A stretch of 54,241 nt of DNA, taken from positions 1 to 54,241 of the IMG/VR virus record IMGVR_UViG_3300037139_000049. One strand, 5' to 3'. This stretch comes from a virus. The stretch's first letter is position 1. Every line of letters begins with the position of its first letter. The position numbers and the translations under genes are program-made. Under the pieces are notes generated by a model, which saw nothing but the letters and a program-made list of their open reading frames with translations, was not told the origin of the DNA and searched no databases. Shown piece by piece: positions 47,833 through 54,241 of the stretch.

Positions 47833-48298
47833 ACCAGCGCTGAGGCTGATAGATGGCCGGCAGGTTGTCGAGGGATCGGCCGCCGAGCTCTGGGCCAAGA
47901 TCGAACAGCTGGGCGGCGACCTGGCCAACGCCGAGCGCGACCTGAGATCGAAGCGGGCGCTGATTACCAAGCTGCAGCGGGACAAGCAGCGCGAGCGCGA
48001 GGAGTGCATCGAGCGCGAGCTGGTCGAGGAGATATTCGCTGAATGGCAGGAGGTCTGCGGGCACGCCCGATCGAAGCTGACACCGGAGCGCTTCGATGCG
48101 ATCCAGGCTCGTATCCAGGACGGCTACGAGCGGGCAGACTTCGCCAAGGCCATCGCTGGCGGCAGCTTCGACCCGTTCATTACCAAGGCCAAGAACGGCC
48201 GCATGATCCGGCACGACGACATCGAGCTGATCTGCCGCGACGGCAAGCACTTCGAGTCCTTTGCCAACCGGGCACCGAGGAACGAACCCGTGCAATAA
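47822..48298 (+). CDS. Helical replication-region protein
   Basis: 158 residues. Coiled coil (AAELWAKIEQLGGDLANAER, EECIERELVEEIFAEWQEV) then a helical C-part (RFDAIQARIQDGYERADFAK, FDPFITKAKNGRMIRHDDIE) of a style seen next to phage replication genes. No enzyme motif. Function unknown. Confidence 0.55.
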   Translation: MAAEPALRLIDGRQVVEGSAAELWAKIEQLGGDLANAERDLRSKRALITKLQRDKQREREECIERELVEEIFAEWQEVCGHARSKLTPERFDAIQARIQDGYERADFAKAIAGGSFDPFITKAKNGRMIRHDDIELICRDGKHFESFANRAPRNEPVQ

Positions 48299-48299
48299 T
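48294..48299 (+). promoter_or_regulatory. Leaderless -10 box (AATAAT)
   Basis: AATAAT, six bases, ATG 48306; overlaps the stop of the previous gene. No RBS before that ATG. Confidence 0.42.
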
Positions 48300-48305
48300 C
48301 AGAAC

Positions 48306-48788
48306 ATGGAGACTGTCACGCTGATCGTCCACGGTGACTGCCAGCCATCGGGATCTAAGAAGGCGTTCGTGAATCCCAAGACGGGCCGGGCGATCGTGGT
48401 TGACGCGAATAACAAGGCGAAGGGCTGGAAGGAACGCATCGCCAAAGTGTGCGCCGAGCAGTATGGCGGCCCGTTCCTCGAGGGTGCGCTGGTGGCGACG
48501 ATCCGCTTTTATCAGGTTCGCCCACAGGGCCACTACGGTTCGGGCAGGAACGCTGGGCTACTCAAGGACTCGGCACCGGCCCAGCCGACGGTGGCGCCGG
48601 ATGTCGATAAGTTCGCCCGAGCCGTATTTGACGGCCTTCAGGGTCAGCTGTACCGCAACGATGCTCAGTGCGTGCGGCTCTTGGCCGAGAAGCACTACGG
48701 GGAGCCTGCTCGGGTTGAGATCGAAGTGGCGGAGGCCAGGGAGCAGACGGTTGGCGACATGCTTCGGCCCTCCCTCGTCGCCGCTTGA
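48306..48788 (+). CDS. rusA: RusA-type Holliday junction resolvase
   Basis: 160 residues. IVHGDCQPSGSKKAFVNPKT, KGWKERIAKV, APDVDKFARAVFDGLQGQLY and RNDAQCVRLLAEKHYGEPAR match RusA, with the conserved Asp residues (PDVDK and NDAQ) and Lys. Resolves junctions and branches before packaging. Works with RecT and SSB. Confidence 0.85.
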   Translation: METVTLIVHGDCQPSGSKKAFVNPKTGRAIVVDANNKAKGWKERIAKVCAEQYGGPFLEGALVATIRFYQVRPQGHYGSGRNAGLLKDSAPAQPTVAPDVDKFARAVFDGLQGQLYRNDAQCVRLLAEKHYGEPARVEIEVAEAREQTVGDMLRPSLVAA

Positions 48789-48793
48789 CCTGC

Positions 48794-48799
48794 TAACCT
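48794..48799 (+). promoter_or_regulatory. TAACCT -10 box
   Basis: TAACCT followed by a leader (ctacccaacccggagg) resembling those at 40829 and 50816. Its -35 box is weak, unlike those two. Confidence 0.4.
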
Positions 48800-48831
48800 C
48801 CCGGCTACCCAACCCGGAGGAGTGCAGTAGC

Positions 48832-49041
48832 GTGACGACCGAGTTAGAAGCAGTCAGTCGGATCGATGCAATCCTTGCCGAGTTTCCAGAGGAGCGTCGC
48901 CTCGCAATTGCCAGGTACGCTGTAGCGCGAGCCGAGTGGTGGCAAGAACGCCCCGAGGGTGTAGACACAGTCTGCAGGGTCATCCTGTCGCCCGAGACGA
49001 TGGAGCTAGTGGCCAGCGGCATACCCGAGGCCACCAAGTGA
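48832..49041 (+). CDS. Small helical protein
   Basis: 69 residues from GTG. VSRIDAILAEFPEERRLAIA then YAVARAEWWQERPEG. ggagg lies 11 bases before. GTGA overlap with the next gene. No family recognised. Confidence 0.5.
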   Translation: MTTELEAVSRIDAILAEFPEERRLAIARYAVARAEWWQERPEGVDTVCRVILSPETMELVASGIPEATK

Positions 49042-49358
49042 CCGCCAGCCCCGAGCAGAGCAAGGCCAAGGAGAAGAAGTGGCGCAGGGTCCAGAAGATG
49101 TGGGCCAGCAACCTCTCCCAGGCTGAGATCGCCAAACGTATGAACTGGTCAACGGGGCATGTGAAGATCGAGATCAGCCGTATGCGCTTGGCGGGCTGGG
49201 ACGTGCCGAAGAGAACCCAAACCCGCGTCCGGCCAACCGAGTGCGTGATCTGCTCTGGCCCGTTGGAGGGCGATAGGAGCACCTGCGGCGATGCGTGCCT
49301 GTCGGAGCTCGGCCGTAGGAACGCTGCGAAGAGGCACGGTAGGCAGCGAGGACGATGA
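49038..49358 (+). CDS. HTH plus zinc-knuckle regulator
   Basis: 106 residues. Helix-turn-helix MWASNLSQAEIAKRMNWSTG then HVKIEISRMRLAGWDVP, followed by CVICSGPLEGDRSTCGDACL, a Cys4-type knuckle like those seen at phage colony-control or HNH proteins, and a basic tail. Most likely a DNA-binding regulator of early genes; it is the best repressor candidate but too small to be sure. Confidence 0.6.
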   Translation: MTASPEQSKAKEKKWRRVQKMWASNLSQAEIAKRMNWSTGHVKIEISRMRLAGWDVPKRTQTRVRPTECVICSGPLEGDRSTCGDACLSELGRRNAAKRHGRQRGR

Positions 49359-49561
49359 GCGACCTACGGTTAGATGAGGCATCCGTGACGCAGGCGATCG
49401 AACGGTCTAGCTATCGGGGCAACATCGAAGAAGGCCGCCAGCTGATCCGAGCCTACCTAGACGAGATTGAGCAGGCGATCCAACTAAGCAGACCAGCGCC
49501 GCCCCACGTCGTTGCTCGCGTGCTGTATCCGGGCTCCTACGATGGGATCGATACAAAATGA
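49355..49561 (+). CDS. Small helical protein
   Basis: 68 residues. EASVTQAIERSSYRGNIEEG then RQLIRAYLDEIEQAIQL. ATGA overlaps on both sides. No family recognised. Confidence 0.5.
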   Translation: MSDLRLDEASVTQAIERSSYRGNIEEGRQLIRAYLDEIEQAIQLSRPAPPHVVARVLYPGSYDGIDTK

Positions 49562-49752
49562 GCGCCTGCTACCCCGAGTGCTACCCCGAGTGCTCCTGCG
49601 GTGGCACTGGCAAAGTCGAGCGTGGCCCATCGGGCGCGACCTACTCCTACCCGTGCTACCCGTGGGATTGCCGCAACCCTCGCTGCCGCTGTCACCTACT
49701 GGACAACGCACGGAAGGCTCTGGCTAGGCCCGGTAGGCCGAGGGGGCGGTGA
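49558..49752 (+). CDS. Cysteine-rich small protein
   Basis: 64 residues with eight Cys: ACYPECYPECSCGGTGKVER and YPCYPWDCRNPRCRCHL. The CxCGGTG motif recalls DnaJ-type zinc sites. ATGA coupling. Function unknown. Confidence 0.5.
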   Translation: MSACYPECYPECSCGGTGKVERGPSGATYSYPCYPWDCRNPRCRCHLLDNARKALARPGRPRGR

Positions 49753-49928
49753 TGGAACCCACGGCCCTATCCTCACCGCTTGGCAGCCGAGAGGCGATCC
49801 GTGAGCTTCTGATCGGCGTATCGCAGGTTCTGGCCGAGGAGGGCGACCTGGCCGAGTGCGAGCGTGACTACTGGGTACTGGTCAACCTCTTGGTCGATTG
49901 CATGGATGCGATTGAGTCGCTGCGGTGA
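49752..49928 (+). CDS. Small helical protein
   Basis: 58 residues: REAIRELLIGVSQVLAEEGD then YWVLVNLLVDCMDAIESLR. One-base overlaps on both sides. No family recognised. Confidence 0.5.
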   Translation: MEPTALSSPLGSREAIRELLIGVSQVLAEEGDLAECERDYWVLVNLLVDCMDAIESLR

Positions 49929-50650
49929 TGGGCGGCGTCAGCCTAGCCAGTCGCACCTGGATAGACCCCGAGACGGGCGTGATGACGCGGCTGTGCTCGT
50001 TGTGCGAGGAACCGAAGACGGACTTCCCGACGCGCGGCGACGGCAAGGAGAGCGGCATCTGCCACGACTGCCAGAAGGCGCGCAAAAAACGCTACGGCGC
50101 AGAAGGCAGGCTGACGGTCGACAAGACGGCCAATCGGGAGAGCAGCCGCCGCTACAACGAACGCCACCGCGAGCGGCGCCTGAAGTCCCACCGCGACTAC
50201 ATGGCGAGGGTCAAGGCCGACCCGGCAAAGCACGCCCGGTTCCTCGAAGCCCGACGGATCTGGTATCGGCTGAAGGCCGAGCAGGAAGGGCGTCCGCTTG
50301 AGTCGATCTCAGCGCCGCGGGCGACGATGGCGAAGGGTGCCGATGGCCGTCGCGTGCTGCCGAGCAAGCCACTGGCCGCCTTCATCGACGCCAAGGTGGC
50401 GACGGCCCGCGAGTTCGACAAGGTGCTGGGCATCCCCGCGGGCGACAAGGATGCGACGGGCGTCAGCGGAATGTGCCGCGAGCTGGGCGTAAACGAACGG
50501 CGCTTGCGGTCGTGGCGCGACGGCAAGGAGAACGTCACGCTGACCAAGGCCGAAGCCGTGCTTCTGGCGGCTGGTGCGTCGTGGGCTGAGGTCTGGGCGC
50601 CGGACGACTACCCCGAGCTCTACGCCGGACTGTTGGCGGGTGTGGCGTGA
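49928..50650 (+). CDS. Zinc-finger / HTH DNA-binding protein
   Basis: 240 residues. N-terminal knuckle CSLCEEPKTDF...ICHDCQKARKKRYGAEG as at the front of endonuclease VII-like proteins, a long basic helix (SRRYNERHRERRLKSHRDYM), then an HTH-like C-part (GVNERRLRSWRDGKENVTLT, KAEAVLLAAGASWAEVW). The catalytic endonuclease VII residues are not evident. Probably a regulator. Confidence 0.6.
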   Translation: MGGVSLASRTWIDPETGVMTRLCSLCEEPKTDFPTRGDGKESGICHDCQKARKKRYGAEGRLTVDKTANRESSRRYNERHRERRLKSHRDYMARVKADPAKHARFLEARRIWYRLKAEQEGRPLESISAPRATMAKGADGRRVLPSKPLAAFIDAKVATAREFDKVLGIPAGDKDATGVSGMCRELGVNERRLRSWRDGKENVTLTKAEAVLLAAGASWAEVWAPDDYPELYAGLLAGVA

Positions 50651-50847
50651 GGCTCATTCACGGCGACACGGTGGCCGAGAGCACGCCCGAGGGCATCTAC
50701 CTCGGCGACCAGGACACGCGGCTTCTGCACCTGACGCCAGAGGATTGCCGCTGGCTCTCTGCCGTTGCTCTACCTGCGGCACTGGCTTGCATTTCATCCG
50801 GCGTCGTGCTAACCTCCAAGCATCCCAACCGCGAGGAGGCAGTATGA
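50647..50847 (+). CDS. Small hypothetical protein
   Basis: 66 residues from GTG. Beta start (MRLIHGDTVAESTPEGIYLG). Its 3' third overlaps the promoter at 50787. ATGA overlap downstream. Confidence 0.45.
   Translation: MRLIHGDTVAESTPEGIYLGDQDTRLLHLTPEDCRWLSAVALPAALACISSGVVLTSKHPNREEAV
50787..50815 (+). promoter_or_regulatory. Promoter (TTGCAT-N17-TAACCT)
   Basis: TTGCAT at 50787-50792 and TAACCT at 50810-50815, spacer 17, leader with gaggagg before ATG 50844. Boxes and spacing are the same as the RecT promoter, so both are likely co-regulated. Confidence 0.68.
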
Positions 50848-51071
50848 GCACTGAGCTACACCCAGCCAAGCCGGACTCGTGGATTGATCCTGAAGCCGGG
50901 CTAGAGGGCGTGGACGGCAACGCCTTCAGCATTATGGGCTTCGTAAGGCGCTCACTGAAGCGCGCTGGCAATCCGCCCGAGGTACTGATGGCATACAGCG
51001 ACGCGGCCAAATCGGGCGACTACGACAACCTGCTGCGAGTCTCGATGGACTACTGCGGCGAACTCGGATGA
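50844..51071 (+). CDS. Small hypothetical protein
   Basis: 75 residues. DGNAFSIMGFVRRSLKRAGN then LMAYSDAAKSGDYDNLLRVS. First gene after a strong promoter, so probably well expressed early. Similar small proteins occur in other actinophages, from memory. Function unknown. Confidence 0.6.
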   Translation: MSTELHPAKPDSWIDPEAGLEGVDGNAFSIMGFVRRSLKRAGNPPEVLMAYSDAAKSGDYDNLLRVSMDYCGELG

Positions 51072-51265
51072 CCGACCAGAACGGCACAGCCCCACCCATC
51101 GTCCAAGCCGCTCTGGCAAGGAAAGCCCCAACGCCCGAGCAGCAGGAAGCCAGGGCAGCCGTTGACGCGCGGAACACGGCGCTGCAGGCCACGAGGCTGC
51201 CGATGCCGTCTACGGGGATCTTTGGCAGCCAGAAGAACAAGCCGCAGCCGAAGGTCAAGCCATGA
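51068..51265 (+). CDS. Small polar protein
   Basis: 65 residues, Pro/Ala/Gln/Lys-rich, probably disordered. ATGA overlaps on both sides. Confidence 0.42.
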   Translation: MTDQNGTAPPIVQAALARKAPTPEQQEARAAVDARNTALQATRLPMPSTGIFGSQKNKPQPKVKP

Positions 51266-51408
51266 TTGACTGCGCCAACTGCGGTAGGGAGATCGAGCCA
51301 GACGAAGACGGTCGCGCGACTGGCCAAGGCGATGATCTGTGCTCCGAGTGCGCCGTTGATGCCGGCCAGTTCGACGAAGGCTGGGAGATGGCGGGTGACT
51401 GGTCGTGA
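51262..51408 (+). CDS. Small zinc-ribbon protein
   Basis: 48 residues. IDCANCGREIEPDEDGR and DDLCSECAVDAGQFDEGWEM: two CxxC knuckles. ATGA upstream, GTGA downstream. Confidence 0.55.
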   Translation: MIDCANCGREIEPDEDGRATGQGDDLCSECAVDAGQFDEGWEMAGDWS

Positions 51409-51629
51409 CCCACGGCGAGCGTCTGGTCCTCCCGACCGCCATCACGAGCCTGCTGATCCTGGCGTGGCTTGAATGGCCGTGGCCGATAGCCCTGATCTTG
51501 ACTCTGGCCACCATCCTCATAGCCGACCGCCAGCACCGGCATCGGATGGAAGATGATTGGCGGCAACGGTGGGAAGTGCGCCAGCAGCTCTACTTGGCCG
51601 GCGATAGACACGCGAGGCCAAGGCGATGA
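51405..51629 (+). CDS. Small membrane protein
   Basis: 74 residues from GTG. Hydrophobic LVLPTAITSLLILAWLEW and PIALILTLATILIADRQ, then a very basic tail. Two short TM segments. ATGA downstream. Confidence 0.5.
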   Translation: MTHGERLVLPTAITSLLILAWLEWPWPIALILTLATILIADRQHRHRMEDDWRQRWEVRQQLYLAGDRHARPRR

Positions 51630-51892
51630 AGGACGGCACCCAGCCCGGCGAGACACAGCGCTGCGAGGCGTGTGAGGCGCCGCTGATCGCCTGCTTGACC
51701 AAGGCTGGCAAAGTGGCCCCGATTGTCTTCAACCCGAGCGACGAGGGCAACGTGCTCGTGTTCCGCAAGGACGGGGATCTGCATTGCCGGACGTTCGGCG
51801 GCGACACGCTGGCGAAGCTCCACGAGGAGGGCGTGCCGCTGCGCACGAACCACTTTGCGGATTGTCCCGAGCGCGAGAGGTTCAAGCGATGA
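51626..51892 (+). CDS. Zinc-knuckle protein
   Basis: 88 residues. CEACEAPLIACLTKAGKVAP, then GNVLVFRKDGDLHCRTFGGD and HFADCPERERF. The pattern of spaced Cys/His fits a small zinc fold. ATGA on both sides. Confidence 0.55.
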   Translation: MKDGTQPGETQRCEACEAPLIACLTKAGKVAPIVFNPSDEGNVLVFRKDGDLHCRTFGGDTLAKLHEEGVPLRTNHFADCPERERFKR

Positions 51893-52101
51893 CCATGACC
51901 GCGCGTAGGCAACGCAAGCCCGACCCTCACCACCCGCGCTGCACGCTGCCTCACGCCAAGCTGCGTTACAAGTCGATGACGGCCGCCGAGCGCACGCTGG
52001 CCAAGATCATCCTGCATGGTGCCGCGCGTTACCGCCCGCGGCGGGCCTACCAGTGCGAGGCGTGTGGCGGCTGGCACCTGACGTCGGAAGAGAAACGATG
52101 A
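51889..52101 (+). CDS. Zinc-ribbon protein
   Basis: 70 residues. CTLPHAKLRYKSMTAAERTL and RAYQCEACGGWHLTS: basic with one Cys pair, like small zinc-ribbon proteins that read YxCxxCxxWHLT in phages. ATGA on both sides. Confidence 0.55.
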   Translation: MTMTARRQRKPDPHHPRCTLPHAKLRYKSMTAAERTLAKIILHGAARYRPRRAYQCEACGGWHLTSEEKR

Positions 52102-52157
52102 CCCTCCCCGACCACGATCACGTCTCGATCGCCGACGTACAGGCGGCACGGACATGA
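52098..52157 (+). CDS. Possible 19-residue peptide
   Basis: MTLPDHDHVSIADVQAART, framed by ATGA overlaps at both ends. Only the tight coupling supports it. Confidence 0.35.
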   Translation: MTLPDHDHVSIADVQAART

Positions 52158-52408
52158 GCGCCACAGAGGCACTGCCGACTGCCTGGAAGGCGGCCGTGGA
52201 GTTCTGCCCCTTCTGCTCGGCCGACGGCTGCGTGCGTTGTGGCGGGACGGGCGACCTCATGGGCCACCTACTCGGCGAGGCGTATCAACGTGGCCGCGAA
52301 GAGGCGCTCGTCCAGATGCGCGAGGTCTACCAGGTGAGCCGGCTAGCTGGCCGCACGGTGGCCGAGCTTCCCGTTCCGGCCGATCTGAAGCGGAGTCTCG
52401 GGCTATGA
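52154..52408 (+). CDS. Zinc-knuckle protein
   Basis: 84 residues. FCPFCSADGCVRCGGTGDL is a DnaJ-type CxxC...CxxCGGTG knuckle, followed by a helix (AYQRGREEALVQMREVYQV). ATGA both sides. Confidence 0.55.
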   Translation: MSATEALPTAWKAAVEFCPFCSADGCVRCGGTGDLMGHLLGEAYQRGREEALVQMREVYQVSRLAGRTVAELPVPADLKRSLGL

Positions 52409-52455
52409 CCGACACAGGACTTGCAGGGCAAACAGGACAAGGGAGAGGCGCATGA
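52405..52455 (+). CDS. Possible 16-residue peptide
   Basis: MTDTGLAGQTGQGRGA, ATGA overlaps on both sides. It carries the gggagaggcgc RBS of the next gene and may exist only to keep ribosomes coupled. Confidence 0.3.
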   Translation: MTDTGLAGQTGQGRGA

Positions 52456-53039
52456 AACGACCATTCACACTGAAGATCACAGTGCTCGCCGTGCTGGTCG
52501 CGGTGGGTGCGGCGTTCGCCGCGACAGCACAGGCTGCCACGGTTGCCAGCACAATCAGGGCACCTACGGCGGTCGCTTTCAGCACGAGCGGCGAGCTTTG
52601 GGTTGCCGATCGTGCGGGAGATAGGCTGATTGGGTTCAACCCGAACCGTGAAGAGATCACGGAAGTCGGCTTGGAAGGCGCGGGCTTGGATCAGAACATG
52701 GCCGGTGGGATCGCCACGGACGCCGCAAGTGACGTGTATGTCACGGACGGCTTCGGCTTGCAGTGGGGTGGTATGAGCTCGACGAGCCGAGTGCGTGAGT
52801 TCTCGCCATCCGGCACGCTGCTGAAAACGCTCACGAGCCCGGCGCTAGGTAGTCCCGGTGCGTTGGCGATTGATTCGGGCGGGGACGTGTGGGTGCTGAA
52901 CACGCTCACCGGCACGGTCGTCGAGTTCTCGCCCAGCGGGTCCGTGATCGGTGGCTTCACAAAGCAGCTCGGCTGGTCCTACGGGCTGGCGATCACCATC
53001 AGCGAGAAGGGCGTCCAGACGTTGAAGGACGTGGCGTGA
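52452..53039 (+). CDS. Secreted NHL/beta-propeller fragment
   Basis: 195 residues. Signal peptide (LKITVLAVLVAVGAAFAATAQA read in shorter parts), then propeller blades: PTAVAFSTSGELWVADRAGD, GGIATDAASDVYVTDGFGL, GALAIDSGGDVWVLNTLTG and FSPSGSVIGGF. Only three or so blades are present, less than a full propeller. This resembles host secreted NHL proteins of Solirubrobacterales and is out of place among early genes. Probably acquired from a host. Confidence 0.65.
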   Translation: MKRPFTLKITVLAVLVAVGAAFAATAQAATVASTIRAPTAVAFSTSGELWVADRAGDRLIGFNPNREEITEVGLEGAGLDQNMAGGIATDAASDVYVTDGFGLQWGGMSSTSRVREFSPSGTLLKTLTSPALGSPGALAIDSGGDVWVLNTLTGTVVEFSPSGSVIGGFTKQLGWSYGLAITISEKGVQTLKDVA

Positions 53040-53479
53040 GCGCGATGTCGGAACGCGACGGAAGCGACATCTCGATCCCGCGCGAGCTGGCCGACGCGAT
53101 GGCACAGGCGATCAGCTACCTCGTGGACGAGAACTACGGCATCGAGGGCACGGACGGCAACGCTGGATGTTGTCCATCCCGTCCGTGCCTGCTTCTAGGG
53201 AGGAGACGGCCCGTGAGTGACGAGAGAGAGTGGACCGGCGATGCCGTTGTTCAGACTCACGCCTATGTTCGGGCCGCAACGACCCTCAAGGGCCACGGTG
53301 GCTCGATGTATAAGGCGTGGCGCGAGTACGACACGGGCTGGGAGCCTGAGGAAGTGCTGGCGATGCTGAAAGATATGCCGAGTTGGGATCTGCTCGACGG
53401 GGTTCAGCAGGGCAAGATGTTCGGCGTGGTCCTCGCCTTCGGTGCGTTGGCAATCGAGCGCGATCGTGAGCACCGATGA
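53036..53479 (+). CDS. Hypothetical protein
   Basis: 147 residues from GTG. DISIPRELADAMAQAISYLV, a short Cys group (GCCPSRPC), then VQTHAYVRAATTLKGHGGSM and EEVLAMLKDMPSWDLLDGVQ. Mixed alpha. No family recognised. Confidence 0.5.
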   Translation: MSAMSERDGSDISIPRELADAMAQAISYLVDENYGIEGTDGNAGCCPSRPCLLLGRRRPVSDEREWTGDAVVQTHAYVRAATTLKGHGGSMYKAWREYDTGWEPEEVLAMLKDMPSWDLLDGVQQGKMFGVVLAFGALAIERDREHR

Positions 53480-53568
53480 GCATTGGCCCCTCCACCTGGG
53501 AGCTACAGCGGATGCACGAGCTGGACTCCCTCCTGTCTGTCCTTCGTCCATCCGAGGGGCAGCGATGA
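53476..53568 (+). CDS. Possible 30-residue peptide
   Basis: MSIGPSTWELQRMHELDSLL and so on; ATGA overlaps at both ends. Amphipathic helix. Confidence 0.4.
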   Translation: MSIGPSTWELQRMHELDSLLSVLRPSEGQR

Positions 53569-53759
53569 CGGCCCACACACCGAACTACGGGCCAGTGCGC
53601 TACGCAGACACGAGGCTCAAGGGCTGCGAGTGCGAACGCCCAATCAGGGACGGCCTGGACTGCTTCAAGTGCGGCAGGCCCCTGCAACCGGCACAGCAGC
53701 ACATCACGCCTCGCTACGACAAGCTCGGCCGTAGGATCACACCACACGGGCTAGACTGA
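53565..53759 (+). CDS. Zinc-knuckle protein
   Basis: 64 residues. KGCECERPIRDGLDCFKCGR is a compact Cys knuckle; the rest is basic. The stop overlaps the TAGACT box of the terminase operon. Confidence 0.55.
   Translation: MTAHTPNYGPVRYADTRLKGCECERPIRDGLDCFKCGRPLQPAQQHITPRYDKLGRRITPHGLD
53752..53757 (+). promoter_or_regulatory. TAGACT -10 box for the terminase operon
   Basis: TAGACT is nine bases before the terS ATG at 53767, slightly longer than the 6-7 of the leaderless set. It likely drives the late packaging genes. Confidence 0.45.
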
Positions 53760-53766
53760 TCTGGCG

Positions 53767-54241
53767 ATGAGCAAGCGAGCCTGCAGGGGAACAGCCAAGA
53801 AGACGGGCGAACCCTGCGGAGCGCCACCACTGAAGCCGGGAACGATCATTGAGGGCATCACCGTCAGCGGCGACTGGTGTCGTAAACACGATCCGCTTCT
53901 ACCCGTTTCCGCCCGTTTGGAGCGATTTCAGGTCGGGGGTGGCAGGCCACGCAACCCACGAGCAGTGGACGTGCTCAAGGAGCGCATAGAGGCCAATGTC
54001 GACGCCGTGCTCGATCCACTGTGGGATGCGTTGCAGGCGGATCGTGGATTGGCGCTCAACGTCAAGGGCGGCGGCATGGTCATCGGTTACTCACCAGACC
54101 ACCCAACGCGGATCGTTGCCGCCCGCGAGCTGCTTGACCGTGGCTACGGTAGGCCGACGCAGACGACAGAGCTTAGAATGCTGACGTTGGATCTATTCGA
54201 CCAAGCGATCCAGGACCTGGAAACGCAACTTGCCGCCAACG
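53767..54241 (+). CDS. Terminase small subunit (5' part, continues at 349)
   Basis: Joined over the circular junction it encodes 180 residues. A Cys-containing front (KRACRGTAKKTGEPCGAPPL, DWCRKHDPLL) precedes a helical region (RAVDVLKERIEANVDAVLDP) and VIGYSPDHPTRIVAARELLD, typical of actinophage TerS. It recognises the packaging site and brings DNA to TerL. The Cys front recalls a zinc site. terL starts inside its 3' end. Confidence 0.78.
   Translation, partial: MSKRACRGTAKKTGEPCGAPPLKPGTIIEGITVSGDWCRKHDPLLPVSARLERFQVGGGRPRNPRAVDVLKERIEANVDAVLDPLWDALQADRGLALNVKGGGMVIGYSPDHPTRIVAARELLDRGYGRPTQTTELRMLTLDLFDQAIQDLETQLAAN
54115..54241. repeat. Terminal redundancy, copy 2 (127 bp)
   Basis: Identical to 222-348. 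Joining 54241 to 349 restores an uninterrupted small terminase reading frame, which supports circularity. Confidence 0.85.

Noticed and set aside
1-54241. tRNA genes, integrase and DNA polymerase
   Set aside because: Looked for by eye on both strands; nothing recognisable. A tRNAscan and profile search would settle it.

Overview
The window is an essentially complete genome of a GC-rich (low 60s % by eye) tailed dsDNA phage of the siphovirus type, infecting an actinobacterium. The last 127 bases (54115-54241) are identical to 222-348, so the molecule is circular or circularly permuted, and the small terminase gene runs across the joint. Two features point to the host. Many genes have a TAnnnT -10 hexamer only 6-7 bases before the start codon, the leaderless transcript signature common in Actinobacteria. 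Several secreted proteins also look like those of the class Thermoleophilia (Solirubrobacterales); that second point rests on remembered protein style and is inference. I recognise no integrase, lysogeny repressor, DNA polymerase, tRNA or CRISPR array.

Layout. 53767-2460: DNA packaging (TerS, then TerL). TerL is split into an ATPase half and a nuclease half by a two-gene cassette (ribbon-helix-helix protein plus GIY-YIG endonuclease). 2457-6028: small virion or hypothetical genes; a perfect 16-bp parS-like palindrome overlaps the first of them. 6028-11742: portal-MuF fusion interrupted by a LAGLIDADG intein, then a capsid maturation protease. 11739-13231: tiny genes. 13353-20539: major capsid protein, further virion proteins and head-tail connectors. 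20550-25033: tail assembly chaperone with probable frameshift, then tape measure with a lysozyme domain. 25033-31023: distal tail and fibre proteins, with an HNH endonuclease gene inserted in reverse at the start of a tail gene. 31020-33168: a reverse-strand cluster of secreted, lipo- and membrane proteins (moron-like). 33497-39885: lysis and envelope cassette with small membrane proteins, a GH25-like lipoprotein, a collagen-like clan-A glycosidase, a holin-like protein, a papain-like protease, a metallophosphoesterase and a lysozyme-like protein. 39897-40491: SSB and a partner on the reverse strand. 40500-40855: a divergent control region with a candidate small RNA. 40856-48788: recombination and DNA metabolism genes (RecT, TOPRIM/TopoVI-A-like, Cas4/RecB-like nuclease, HNH, helicase-methyltransferase fusion, RusA). 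48832-53759: a long train of tiny overlapping genes, many with zinc-knuckle motifs.

How it fits together. RecT, the PD-(D/E)XK nuclease, SSB and RusA make a recombination module; the absence of a polymerase means host replication enzymes must be used. Late genes form nearly continuous ATGA/GTGA-coupled operons, punctuated by internal leaderless promoters. Three different homing-type elements (GIY-YIG, intein, HNH) each sit in an essential packaging or virion gene. The most unusual features are the split terminase, the perfect parS-like site without any recognisable ParA/ParB gene, and the tail gene that lost its start codon region to the HNH insertion.
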